From: Shewanella gelidii
GTDB lineage: Bacteria > Pseudomonadota > Gammaproteobacteria > Enterobacterales > Shewanellaceae
Length of the DNA stretch: 64,000 nucleotides
Direction: 5' to 3'
NCBI RefSeq assembly: GCF_014647855.1
Contig: NZ_BMPZ01000003.1
Location: forward strand, 434,001 to 498,000
Shown: positions 1 through 8,548 of the stretch, piece after piece
Layout: each line of letters opens with the position of its first letter
How positions within the stretch are numbered: position 1 is the stretch's first letter
Notes under the pieces: model-generated
What the model saw: the letters and a program-made list of their open reading frames with translations, nothing else
Database searches by the model: none
What the model was told of the DNA's origin: nothing
Made by a program: the position numbers and the translations under genes

Positions 1-1
1 T

Positions 2-67
2 GAAAGTACCAAGTTTGGTCTTGATAATACCCAACAAGTCTACTTTGGTATTGACTACCGTTTCTAG
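2..67 (+). CDS. C-terminal tip of an outer-membrane beta-barrel protein (partial)
   Basis: The window opens inside a reading frame that gives 21 residues ending in VYFGIDYRF before a TAG stop at 65-67. Alternating hydrophobic and aromatic residues with a terminal Phe is the signature read by the BAM complex in the last strand of outer-membrane barrels, so this is probably the end of a porin-like or other barrel protein. Nothing upstream is visible, so the family cannot be named. The stop codon abuts the stop codon of the convergent gene, with no base between them. Confidence 0.6.
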   Translation, partial: ESTKFGLDNTQQVYFGIDYRF

Positions 68-1036
68 TCACTCAACGATAGCGAGAACTGGTGCGTGATT
101 TATCGCCGCCAGTTCTGCTTTGTCTAACCAACTCGCCACCGCTTGAAGTGGTTTTCGATCAAGCTCAAACCAGATAAGCCAGGCAAGTTTTTCTTGACCC
201 CCTTGTTCGGCATGAATGCGTTGCAGCTGATCTTTTATATCCAGCGAGAGTTGAGTTTTTAAATCAAACGCTCCCTGATTCAATGACACGTCATAAGACT
301 GGTGATAGCGTACAGTGAAATCATGTTGTAACTGTTTATCATGATTTTCGCCACTGCGTACATAAGTGCTTAACCCTGCACTCACCAATGCCATATGAAA
401 ACTCGCCCGCCCTTTCACGTTGGGTAAAGTAGGCTCAAAATGAGCCGCAAACACTAAGTCATCCAACTGAACAGTTAAAACTCCGGAGTCCTGAGGCGCC
501 TGACTGAAAGTGGTACCAAAGACTCGGTTAAACCAGCCACGCCACTCTTGTCCATTTACAACAAACTGTGGAGTATAAACCTGCTTAACATTAAGTTGAT
601 TTAAATGATCGTATTGCCTCTGACTAAATTTGCGCTGTCCATAAGGATCTTTCCATCCAATGTAGTCCCAGTAGGTCACGTGAAACGCAATTGGAAAGTA
701 CTGCTGCCATAATTTAGGCTCTTGTTTGAACTCAGAGAGCCATGCTTCTGCGGGAGGACAAGAGCTGCAGCCCTGCGAAGTAAATAATTCAATAAAGTAG
801 GGGCGCTTTGATGGGCTTTGAGCTGAAAAATCAAATAAACGCTGAACGCGCTCATTTGATAAATCGGTTGCCCGGGAATGACTCGCTAATTCAGTGTGAG
901 TCGTTTTCACTGAACGATTGATGGGCTGCACTGTTTCATCACGACTTGCAAACACTTCTACACCGCTAAAACTCGCGAAACCAACAATGGCCACCACCAT
1001 CACAATGGGTGCTCCATAAAGAAATTTCTTTTTCAT
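68..1036 (-). CDS. DUF1223 family exported thioredoxin-fold protein
   Basis: This 322-residue protein has an N-terminal signal or anchor helix (about residues 7-30), then a thioredoxin-like domain opening with IELFTSQGCSSCPPA. The Cys90-x-x-Cys93 pair followed by PPA is the DUF1223 hallmark. The family is predicted to act outside the cytoplasm and has no settled biochemical role; a redox or metal-related function is an inference from the CxxC pair. The ATG has an AGGA element about six bases upstream. The gene stands alone, convergent with the barrel gene on its left and divergent from zapB on its right. Confidence 0.75.
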   Translation of the reverse strand: MKKKFLYGAPIVMVVAIVGFASFSGVEVFASRDETVQPINRSVKTTHTELASHSRATDLSNERVQRLFDFSAQSPSKRPYFIELFTSQGCSSCPPAEAWLSEFKQEPKLWQQYFPIAFHVTYWDYIGWKDPYGQRKFSQRQYDHLNQLNVKQVYTPQFVVNGQEWRGWFNRVFGTTFSQAPQDSGVLTVQLDDLVFAAHFEPTLPNVKGRASFHMALVSAGLSTYVRSGENHDKQLQHDFTVRYHQSYDVSLNQGAFDLKTQLSLDIKDQLQRIHAEQGGQEKLAWLIWFELDRKPLQAVASWLDKAELAAINHAPVLAIVE

Positions 1037-1302
1037 CCATCGTCCTCGCTAGGTCTCATAGGTAAACAGACCCGCGAAAACGGGAAAACAATTCACACGA
1101 TGGAATCCATGCATCACCTAAAGCAAAAATGGATACATTCAGGTCATTTTCGTCACGGTTTAAATCAATCTATAAGCAATTCTTAATAAAAAGCACAAAT
1201 CCGCGATTAATTTTTAGTTTTCAGAGGAATAATCGCTGTTCTTTACGGTCTATGGGCTGCTAAAATCGTTACCCCAATCCAGAAACTTTATAGGACTTCC
1301 CG

Positions 1303-1506
1303 ATGAGCCTTGAATTACTGTCCAAGCTGGAAACTAAAATCCAGGCTGCAGTTGAAACTATTGAACTGCTAAAAATGGAACTTGAAGAAGAAAAACAAAA
1401 GAGTTCACAATTGACTGAGCAGAACGATCAACTCAAACAAGAGTTAAACTCTTGGAATGAGAAAGTAACCGGACTGGTAGGTTTGCTAAATAGCGAAGTT
1501 GAATAG
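1303..1506 (+). CDS. zapB: Cell division protein ZapB
   Basis: A 67-residue, almost wholly alpha-helical coiled-coil protein rich in Glu, Lys and Gln. It starts [20 protein letters not shown] and ends with a conserved NxWxEKVxxLVGLL-like segment, as in E. coli ZapB (about 80 residues). ZapB binds ZapA and forms the layer that links the FtsZ ring to MatP and the chromosome terminus. The ATG follows AGGACTTCCCG, a good ribosome-binding site. It is a single gene followed by a strong hairpin at 1523-1550. The protein is shorter than the enterobacterial one because the middle of the coiled coil is reduced. Confidence 0.85.
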   Translation: MSLELLSKLETKIQAAVETIELLKMELEEEKQKSSQLTEQNDQLKQELNSWNEKVTGLVGLLNSEVE

Positions 1507-1522
1507 CAAATCAAAGGACATC

Positions 1523-1550
1523 AGCACCTATTGCGACGCAAATAGGTGCT
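1523..1550 (+). terminator. Hairpin downstream of zapB
   Basis: A 10-bp perfect stem (AGCACCTATT with AATAGGTGCT) closes an 8-nt loop 16 bases after the zapB stop. No clear T-run follows, so it may be a weak or Rho-assisted terminator, or protect the 3' end of the mRNA. Confidence 0.45.
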
Positions 1551-1581
1551 ACCCTTCAATATCCCACTTCTACTTTTGGAA

Positions 1582-1794
1582 TTAGGCGATTTGTGCCTCT
1601 AAATTTTGCGCGGCAAGTAATTCATTTAGCTCTTGAACCACTTGTTTAATCTTTGGTTGGCTTTTTCTTGGCAGCAAAAACCGTCCTTTTTCAAACTCTA
1701 ACTTCCCTAAATCTTTGACCCAAATAACACCCGTCAAAAAAATTCTTGCGTGCTTAACAATCAGTTTAGGTGCGTATACAGGAAATACTCTCAC
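1582..1794 (-). CDS. DUF1107 family protein (YtfK-like)
   Basis: The product (about 70 residues from the chosen start) carries the DUF1107 pattern: F..YAP..I.K....FL.G...VKDLGKLEFEKGRFLLP, then a helix ending near the C-terminus. E. coli YtfK of this family promotes (p)ppGpp accumulation through SpoT, so a stringent-response link is possible but only by homology. The open frame runs up to a GTG at 1815. I prefer the GTG at 1794 because GGAGGT lies just upstream of it and homologues start M-(K/R)-(I/V)-F. It is an isolated gene convergent with zapB. Confidence 0.7.
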   Translation of the reverse strand: MRVFPVYAPKLIVKHARIFLTGVIWVKDLGKLEFEKGRFLLPRKSQPKIKQVVQELNELLAAQNLEAQIA

Positions 1795-2190
1795 ATGACC
1801 TCCGAACGACAACACTAGTTATAATTTTTGGTACCGTTGTTTGACATCACTTTTACCACGATAGTTTCATCATTCAGAGTTTTTTTTATGAGAACTGGGA
1901 TCAGATCTCATAAGATCACAAAGCCCAATATTGCAACGAGATCAAAACCTCATAATCACAAAAAACGCAATACCAATACGCATTTGTGGCACTATCTTTG
2001 ATTCAGAACACGCATTCAATTCATAAACAAGGCCTAAGCAACTTCTACTTTAACAAAAGCTAAAATTAATAAGCTATTCAAACAATTACTGAAACTATCA
2101 AACTATTTATAATTGAGAACAAAAAACAGAGTTCTCAAACCATAAAGAAATTTATCCTACCAGAGCGATACTCATCTACCATTCCGGCAC
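1795..2190. other. AT-rich intergenic region upstream of the DUF1107 gene
   Basis: No convincing gene lies here. It holds the promoter region of the leftward DUF1107 gene. A short imperfect direct repeat, CTCATAAGATCACAAA (1907-1922) and CTCATAATCACAAA (1949-1962), could be a regulator site. The remainder is AT-rich without further recognisable structure, up to the dsbA terminator. Confidence 0.5.
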
Positions 2191-2218
2191 AAAAAAAGAG
2201 CCGTAAGGCTCTTTTTTT
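2191..2218 (-). terminator. Intrinsic terminator of dsbA
   Basis: A 12-bp stem (AAAAAAAGAGCC with GGCTCTTTTTTT, 2191-2202 and 2207-2218) closes a GTAA loop and ends in T-runs on both strands. It lies 14 bases past the dsbA stop, so it terminates dsbA and could act bidirectionally. Confidence 0.9.
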
Positions 2219-2231
2219 AAAACATAAAAGA

Positions 2232-2843
2232 TTACTTCAACGTCGTTAGGTATACCGCAAGATCTACGAGTTCATCATAGCTTTTGATTGAAGACGTTTC
2301 TAAGCGATATTTTCCATTAACCACCAATGCTGGTACGCCGCTCAATTTAGCATTTTCAGTATCACGCTTCATTGAAGACATCTGGGCATTCACCATAAAA
2401 GAACTCGCTGCTGCGTCAAAGTCTTTGCCTTCCACGCCATTTGCGATAAATAATTTACGAATATCATCGCGGTTAGTAAAGCGCTGTTTTTTATCATGAA
2501 TAGCGGAGAACAATGCCATTTCAATCTTCTTATCAACGTTTAACTGATGTGCAACAGCAAATGCGCGTGACATTTCAACGCCCATTTCTCGCCCAATAAA
2601 CTCTACGTGCTTTTGAGTAAACTTCACACCTTCTGGTAATTTGCTCTCCAGCTTAGGCACGACCGACTTAGCGAAGCTATAACAATGAGGGCAATAGAAT
2701 GAAAAGAATTCTGAAACTTCGGGTTTCGCCGTCGCAGGCCCTTTGTTAATGGTCGTATAGTGAACCCCTTCTTGATAGTTTGCAGCCATTGCAGCGAATG
2801 GCATCATCAAAATCGCAACGGTCATTAATAATACTTTCTTCAT
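2232..2843 (-). CDS. dsbA: Periplasmic thiol:disulfide oxidoreductase DsbA
   Basis: A 203-residue protein with a cleavable signal peptide (about residues 1-20, ending AAMA) and a thioredoxin fold with the redox motif Cys51-Pro-His-Cys54 (FYCPHCYSF). The helical insert and the cis-Pro loop SGVPALVV near residue 168 also match DsbA. It introduces disulfides into exported proteins and is re-oxidised by DsbB. It lies downstream of srkA in the same direction, the same order as in enterobacteria (srkA-dsbA), with a 222-bp gap that leaves room for its own promoter. AAAGGAAGAG precedes the ATG. Confidence 0.95.
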   Translation of the reverse strand: MKKVLLMTVAILMMPFAAMAANYQEGVHYTTINKGPATAKPEVSEFFSFYCPHCYSFAKSVVPKLESKLPEGVKFTQKHVEFIGREMGVEMSRAFAVAHQLNVDKKIEMALFSAIHDKKQRFTNRDDIRKLFIANGVEGKDFDAAASSFMVNAQMSSMKRDTENAKLSGVPALVVNGKYRLETSSIKSYDELVDLAVYLTTLK

Positions 2844-3065
2844 TACTCTTCCTTTAATTTTCTAAGCGAATTCTTTGGACTTCAAGGTATGTAACGATCG
2901 CCCTGAATGGGTTGACTCTGTAAGACCCTGTATGAAACCAATTTCATCCTCAATAACGTATTGTGAGGTTAATTCTTTGCCGAGAGGCTAACACACTTTA
3001 TCGCTAATTTGCATCGCCTTCACCAAACATAGCGTCTATATTACGGAGCACACATTAACGAAACA

Positions 3066-4058
3066 TTAATAGGGCACGAGACTAAGTGGTGCTTCATCCA
3101 TTACCGCCAGTTGCTCTTTAAACGCTAGAATTTGTTGCTCCCAATATTTATCTTCTGCATACCAAGGAAAGTGCATTGGAAAAGCAGGATCTTGCCAGCG
3201 CCGACTCAGCCAAGCATTGTAGTGTAACATTCGCAGTGCTCTAAGCGGCTCTATCAAAGCGAGTTGCCGGGTATCAAAATAGCTAAACTCTTCATAGCCT
3301 TCTAGCAGCGTTTCCAACTGCATTCGTCGCTGGCCCAGATCACCGGTAAGCATCATCCATAAATCTTGAATAGCCGGGCCAGATTTGGCGTCATCCAAAT
3401 CAACAAAGCTTGGGCCTGTCGGTGTCCACAAAATATTGCCTGGATGCAGATCGCCATGCAAACGGATTGCATCATACTGCGGCTGCCATAGTGCACTAGC
3501 CTTGTCATATACTTGCTCAACAATCGTAAAAAATGCTTGCTCAAGTCCTGTAGGCACATGGCCCGATTGCTTTAACCATTCAATAGAATCAACGCCTAAG
3601 CTCTGCAGTGTAAGGGATTCTCGATATTGAAACGTTCGCTGTTTTGCAAATTGATGAATCCGACCCACGAATCGACCAACGGCCTCTAGCTGCTCTAAGT
3701 TGTCGACTTCAAAACAACGTCCACCAATCGAAGGAAACATTGCAAAACGATATCCTTGATAGGTAAATAAAGTTTGCCCATCAATACGAGTCGGCGCCGC
3801 GATAGGAACTTCAGCTTCGAGCAACTCTTGCGAATAATCATGCTCTTCTTGAATTTGGGCATTACTCCAACGCTCCGGTCGGTAAAACTTCACCACATAA
3901 CGCTGGCCACGATCGCAACGAAATTGGTATACGCGATTTTCATAGCTGTTGAGCGCTAACAACCCTGTTTCAGGGTAAATGCCAAGACTCTCTATCGCAT
4001 CCAAAATGAGGTCTGGCGTTAACGCTTGATAATGAAATTCTGCACTGGATTTACTCAT
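3066..4058 (-). CDS. srkA: Stress response kinase A (YihE/SrkA)
   Basis: A 330-residue protein of the aminoglycoside-phosphotransferase/eukaryotic-kinase-like fold, matching SrkA in length and motifs. An N-lobe with YVVKFYRPERW is followed by the catalytic loop HGDLHPGN (His201, Asp203, Asn208) and a metal-binding FVDLDDA (Asp220). SrkA is a cytosolic Ser/Thr kinase that protects stressed cells, partly by counteracting toxin-driven death, and is Cpx-linked in E. coli. The start ATG overlaps the stop of the upstream DUF3630 gene (ATGA), so the two are translationally coupled. dsbA follows. Confidence 0.9.
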   Translation of the reverse strand: MSKSSAEFHYQALTPDLILDAIESLGIYPETGLLALNSYENRVYQFRCDRGQRYVVKFYRPERWSNAQIQEEHDYSQELLEAEVPIAAPTRIDGQTLFTYQGYRFAMFPSIGGRCFEVDNLEQLEAVGRFVGRIHQFAKQRTFQYRESLTLQSLGVDSIEWLKQSGHVPTGLEQAFFTIVEQVYDKASALWQPQYDAIRLHGDLHPGNILWTPTGPSFVDLDDAKSGPAIQDLWMMLTGDLGQRRMQLETLLEGYEEFSYFDTRQLALIEPLRALRMLHYNAWLSRRWQDPAFPMHFPWYAEDKYWEQQILAFKEQLAVMDEAPLSLVPY

Positions 4059-4381
4059 CCAAGTTCCCCTTCTTGCTTCACAAAAGGCAATAGCAGAGTC
4101 TGAAGAAATGAAAGCACTTCGATATCTTGCTCACGCTCTACCGCGAGCCAACATACGTCCCCATAAAACTCATAATTCAGCCAAACGACACAAGACTCAA
4201 AATCTAAACGCCACTGATGGCGGTCTGCCCCCCATTGCTGCTCTAGCACCTGACAGTCTAGAGCTTGGACAAGAGGCAATGCAAAAGCATCAAAATGGTC
4301 GAATTCAATTGCTGCTCGAACCTGTAACGATTTATTATCTGCATCAAATTGCACAGACTTAATTGTGTTTAGCGGATTCAA
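4055..4381 (-). CDS. Small DUF3630-type protein coupled to srkA
   Basis: A 108-residue protein with no signal peptide or membrane helix. The central GADRHQWRLDFE...WLNYEFYGDVCWL segment resembles DUF3630, a small family in Alteromonadales and relatives with no known function; the family name is my recollection, not a search. The start codon is TTG, fixed by a TGA directly before it. GAGAGA upstream is a modest ribosome-binding site. The stop overlaps the srkA start by four bases, which implies co-translation and perhaps a role alongside the kinase. Confidence 0.6.
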   Translation of the reverse strand: MNPLNTIKSVQFDADNKSLQVRAAIEFDHFDAFALPLVQALDCQVLEQQWGADRHQWRLDFESCVVWLNYEFYGDVCWLAVEREQDIEVLSFLQTLLLPFVKQEGELG

Positions 4382-4447
4382 TCACTGTCTCTCTATTCAT
4401 TAAAGTAAAGCTGTGCCCAGGGTCGTGTCGCCCACAAAATATAGATT

Positions 4448-5896
4448 TTAGCTACTACACGACATAATCAAACCTTGACCCCATTTGGGGGGGCGTTTGG
4501 CGTAATGGTTTTTGTCGACTTGTTCATCAAATGGCTTTTGTAGCACCTGAAACAAATCCTGCAATGGTTGAAGATCACCCTCCTCGACAGCAACAATTGC
4601 TTCTTGGGCCAAGTAATTGCGCAGAATATACTTGGGGTTGGCCAGATCGCGCAACTTTTGCCATGATTCAACATCTTCCACTGGTCCTAGCCGTGCCCGA
4701 TAAGCTTGATACCAGTGATCAAACCCAACCACATCAATAAAGTCGTTACGTAGCGAACAATGCTCGCTGCTTGGATCAAGCGCACCCAATTTCCGCCACC
4801 CATTGGTATAGTCCAGCTGGCTTTTTTCCAGCAGTTGGGTGAACCCTCCGACTAACTGTAGATCTGATGCACCCACCTGCTCCAATGGGCGCTCAGGTAG
4901 TCCCAACTTATCTCCCATTTTTTCTAAATAGGCACGAACAAGGGCTGGCTGGTATAGCTCCAGCGCATCAATAAGATCATCAGACTCAATCACTGGTGCA
5001 AGCGCTTGAGCTAACTGTTGTAAATTCCACAAACCGATACCTGGCTGCTGGTTAAAGGCATAGCGTCCCGTCGTATCAGAATGATTACAAACAAAGTCTT
5101 CTTTAAACGTATCTAAAAATGCAAACGGGCCAAAATCGAAACTCTCACCTAAAATCGACATGTTATCGGTATTCATCACACCGTGGGCAAAACCAATCGC
5201 TTGCCAGAGAGCTATCAGCTCAGCTGTATCTGTAACAACCTGACGAAACCAAGCAATATAGCCGCCAGAATCGCAGCTAAATTGTGGGTAATGCTGTGTA
5301 ATCGTAAAATCTAGCAACTGCTTTAACTTGGTTTTGCTCCCTTGCTCGCTATAACTGAAGTATTCAAAATGACCAAAGCGAATGTGACTGCGAGCTAAAC
5401 GTACGGTTGTTGCCGCTGTTTCTTGTGACTCGCGCCATACTGGCATGTCGGAGCCAATGACGGCCAAAGCACGAGTTGTCGGCACTCCCAAATGATGCAA
5501 AGCCTCCGAAACTAAAAACTCTCTGACAGCCGAACGCATCACGGCTCGACCATCTCCTTGGCGGGAGTAGGGCGTCGGCCCAGCCCCTTTGAGTGCAACA
5601 TCCCATGCGCCTTGAGGACCAAGAGCCTCACCCAAGATGATAGAACGCCCATCCCCAAGCCTTGGGGTATACCCCCCAAATTGATGGCCACTATAGACCT
5701 GCGCATAATACGCAGCACCCTCAATCTGTTGATTTCCGGCAAAACCTTGTAGCAATGACTCAGAAGGCGTTGAAAGACCAACAAGGCTTGCAGCATCATG
5801 ACTCCATGCAAGCCAATGTGGGTTACTTAAACCGAGCGGCGCGACTTGGCTATAAAAGCCCGTTAGCTGCTCAAAAAAATCCTGTTTGAATCGCAT
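4448..5896 (-). CDS. selO: Protein adenylyltransferase SelO (YdiU)
   Basis: A full-length 482-residue pseudokinase-fold AMP transferase (E. coli SelO is 478). Visible motifs are the [18 protein letters not shown] block near residues 68-85, the [17 protein letters not shown] loop, and [23 protein letters not shown] with the metal-binding DFGPF. The C-terminus ends in the conserved MSCSS, whose Cys is the redox residue in E. coli SelO. SelO AMPylates Ser/Thr/Tyr of metabolic and redox proteins during oxidative stress. The lipoprotein gene lies 87 bp upstream in the same direction and may share a transcript. Confidence 0.93.
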   Translation of the reverse strand: MRFKQDFFEQLTGFYSQVAPLGLSNPHWLAWSHDAASLVGLSTPSESLLQGFAGNQQIEGAAYYAQVYSGHQFGGYTPRLGDGRSIILGEALGPQGAWDVALKGAGPTPYSRQGDGRAVMRSAVREFLVSEALHHLGVPTTRALAVIGSDMPVWRESQETAATTVRLARSHIRFGHFEYFSYSEQGSKTKLKQLLDFTITQHYPQFSCDSGGYIAWFRQVVTDTAELIALWQAIGFAHGVMNTDNMSILGESFDFGPFAFLDTFKEDFVCNHSDTTGRYAFNQQPGIGLWNLQQLAQALAPVIESDDLIDALELYQPALVRAYLEKMGDKLGLPERPLEQVGASDLQLVGGFTQLLEKSQLDYTNGWRKLGALDPSSEHCSLRNDFIDVVGFDHWYQAYRARLGPVEDVESWQKLRDLANPKYILRNYLAQEAIVAVEEGDLQPLQDLFQVLQKPFDEQVDKNHYAKRPPKWGQGLIMSCSS

Positions 5897-5983
5897 GGCT
5901 TTCCTTGTAATGTCGTTTAACCAGCCATTTGCACGAAATCCATGGCTATTTTCACTATATTTATCAGACTATTTACAACACCA

Positions 5984-6268
5984 TTATTTTACGGTCTGTA
6001 AACAAATGAGTTGCTGCTCAGCATCTATCTGGCATCGTTGACCACACTGGAAGGTTTCAAGTTTTGATTGACTCAGCCTTTTCATCCCCTCGCCTTTTCG
6101 CTGGCACTGCTCAAGGGTCTCGTAATAGCCACGAATATCTTCTGTGCTTAACTCACTTTTAGATGCAGCCTCTGCATTCGCGTAATAAAACAAAGTCCAC
6201 TCAGGCGTTTTACCGCAACCACTTAATAGGATTAGCAAACCAAATAAAAAACTATTTATCTTGTACAC
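5984..6268 (-). CDS. Small lipoprotein of unknown function
   Basis: A protein of about 94 residues with a type II signal peptide ending in the lipobox LLSGC (Cys18 from the chosen start), then a mature part with five further Cys including CGQRCQ and LICLQ. I do not recognise the family. Two GTG codons are possible. The second (6268) is preferred because GAGG sits five bases before it, whereas the first (6274) overlaps that element. It is probably anchored in the outer or inner membrane facing the periplasm. It precedes selO. Confidence 0.6.
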   Translation of the reverse strand: MYKINSFLFGLLILLSGCGKTPEWTLFYYANAEAASKSELSTEDIRGYYETLEQCQRKGEGMKRLSQSKLETFQCGQRCQIDAEQQLICLQTVK

Positions 6269-6434
6269 AGCCACCTCAACACTCAGAATTCGCTCCCCAT
6301 GTTGCCACGGCTACCATACTTTTAAAACGTAAGCTTTCAAGGGTCATACCCAAGCGCACCACAACAGGATCAAAAAACCACCATTTGAACCCCATTCTCT
6401 CAGATAAACGTCAACTCGCATCAATCGCCCACAA

Positions 6435-6459
6435 AAAAGGGAGCTGTTAGCTCCCTTTT
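6435..6459 (-). terminator. Terminator of the Glu-Pro repeat gene
   Basis: An 11-bp stem (AAAAGGGAGCT with AGCTCCCTTTT) closes a GTT loop, with a T-run on the minus strand. It lies 26 bases past the 6485 stop. Confidence 0.85.
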
Positions 6460-6484
6460 AAACCCCACCTGAGTCATCCTGCGT

Positions 6485-7315
<831 letters not shown>

Positions 7316-7849
7316 TGTTATTCACCGTTGGTTAACTCAACTCTCGCGATAAGAGTCTTTAGGTTGTCATTTGATAAACTGCAACAAACATATAGCTGTA
7401 TATTTGCCGAGTTCAAATACTGCTTTCAACATTATTCTTGCGTGATTCACTCTCACGCGACTTGCAATGTAATCCACAAAATCAACTGCTTAATTAAAAA
7501 CTGACACATGGACTGAATTTTTTAACCACTGTTACAAATATATCAGTCCTTGACAACATCGCCACCTCAAAATTCGACCTCTGATTACATTCTTGTTCAA
7601 AATGTCGCCTTAGCGGCAGTATTTCCAACTTTTAGATGAGGTATTTAGTAAATACTGGCACCAAGATTCTTAGGGGTACATACGGCAGAATGACTAGCTT
7701 AAAACGCGGATGGAGCAGTGGATAACCACATAAACAGGCTAAAAAGAAATATTTTGTGCGCACCTTCAAAAAAATCGCAAGAAAACTGTTACACATGCAA
7801 AGAAAAAGATAGCCTAACAATACCCGACCAAAACACTAAGGTATATGCA
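7316..7849. other. Intergenic region upstream of the YgbA-like gene
   Basis: No gene is supported. It carries the divergent promoters of the Glu-Pro protein and the YgbA-like gene. The one structured element is a perfect 15-bp dyad, GTATTTAGTAAATAC, at 7641-7655. An upstream in-frame GTG at 7718 exists but has no usable ribosome-binding site. Confidence 0.5.
7641..7655. promoter_or_regulatory. Candidate operator dyad upstream of the YgbA-like gene
   Basis: GTATTT and AAATAC flank AGT. The half-sites resemble the inner part of NsrR-type NO-responsive operators (ATTT-N-AAAT), but the spacing is 3 rather than 1 and the outer bases do not match. It lies about 195 bp before the start, which is far for a repressor. 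Treat as tentative. Confidence 0.25.
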
Positions 7850-8248
7850 GTGTCTCAAGAAATCTTATCTGGCAAGCTCCTTTATGAATTCAAGACTATT
7901 GAAGCAATGGTCAAGATATATTGCAAAGCTCACCATAAAGAGACCACGTGGGCTGACTGCCAAGATTGCCAAGAGTTCCTAGCTTACGCACATGAGAAGT
8001 TAGACCGTTGTCCATACGGTCAGAATAAACCGACCTGCAACAAGTGCCCTGTTCATTGCTACAAGCCTCATATGCGCGCTAAAGCCAAGGAAATCATGGT
8101 CTATGGGGGGCCGAGAATGTTATTGCCACACCCCATTATGGCAATCAAACATCTACTTGCAGAGCGACAACCCGTTCCGGGCAAACCACCGGCAGCCGCA
8201 TCCAACCGCCACCAAAGAATCAAAATTAAACAGGTAGATAGCAACTAA
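7850..8248 (+). CDS. YgbA-family protein (nitrous oxide-stimulated promoter family)
   Basis: From the chosen GTG the product is 132 residues, close to E. coli YgbA. The conserved core is clear: a basic/hydrophobic helix leading to MVKIYCKAHH, then CQDCQEFLAYAHEKLDRCPYG, KPTCNKCPVHCYKP and GGPRMLLPHPIMAIKHLL. The paired cysteines suggest metal or Fe-S binding. In other bacteria the gene is under NO-responsive control (NsrR), so a nitrosative-stress role is likely but unproven. The GTG at 7850 has TAAGGT seven bases upstream. A longer frame starting at GTG 7718 adds 44 residues absent from homologues. Confidence 0.75.
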   Translation: MSQEILSGKLLYEFKTIEAMVKIYCKAHHKETTWADCQDCQEFLAYAHEKLDRCPYGQNKPTCNKCPVHCYKPHMRAKAKEIMVYGGPRMLLPHPIMAIKHLLAERQPVPGKPPAAASNRHQRIKIKQVDSN

Positions 8249-8496
8249 TCTATCGAGCAACCTCACTCTTCGCTGTCTATACAGATATGACTAGCGATAG
8301 TATCCAAACGCAGCTGCGTCACTAGTGGCTGCGACAACGCTCAAGAGCACACAACAAGCGCCCTTTTCTATTCTCTGCTTTTGTTTTCAGCATTCAACAT
8401 TCAAGCAAATCCTAGGTCACTGAACAACTGAGAAAGAAAACTCCATTGCACTTCTAGCCAAACAATCCTGGTTTACGCTAGTGTATTGACCATCCT

Positions 8497-8515
8497 CCAT
8501 GCTCTTGAAGCATGG
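8497..8515. other. Hairpin in the upstream region of the S9 peptidase gene
   Basis: A 7-bp perfect stem (CCATGCT with AGCATGG) has a 5-nt loop and ends 33 bases before the peptidase start. An alternative pairing of TGACCAT (8488-8494) with ATGGTCA (8512-8518) is also possible. It could be an operator or a 5' UTR structure. The rest of 8249-8548 shows nothing recognisable. Confidence 0.35.
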
Positions 8516-8548
8516 TCATGCATAAAATAAAAACATCTAGGAAAAAAC

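Noticed and set aside
7632..7820. 62-codon leftward frame before the YgbA-like gene
   Set aside because: Low-complexity hydrophobic translation without ribosome-binding site or recognisable domain, overlapping the opposite gene's upstream region.
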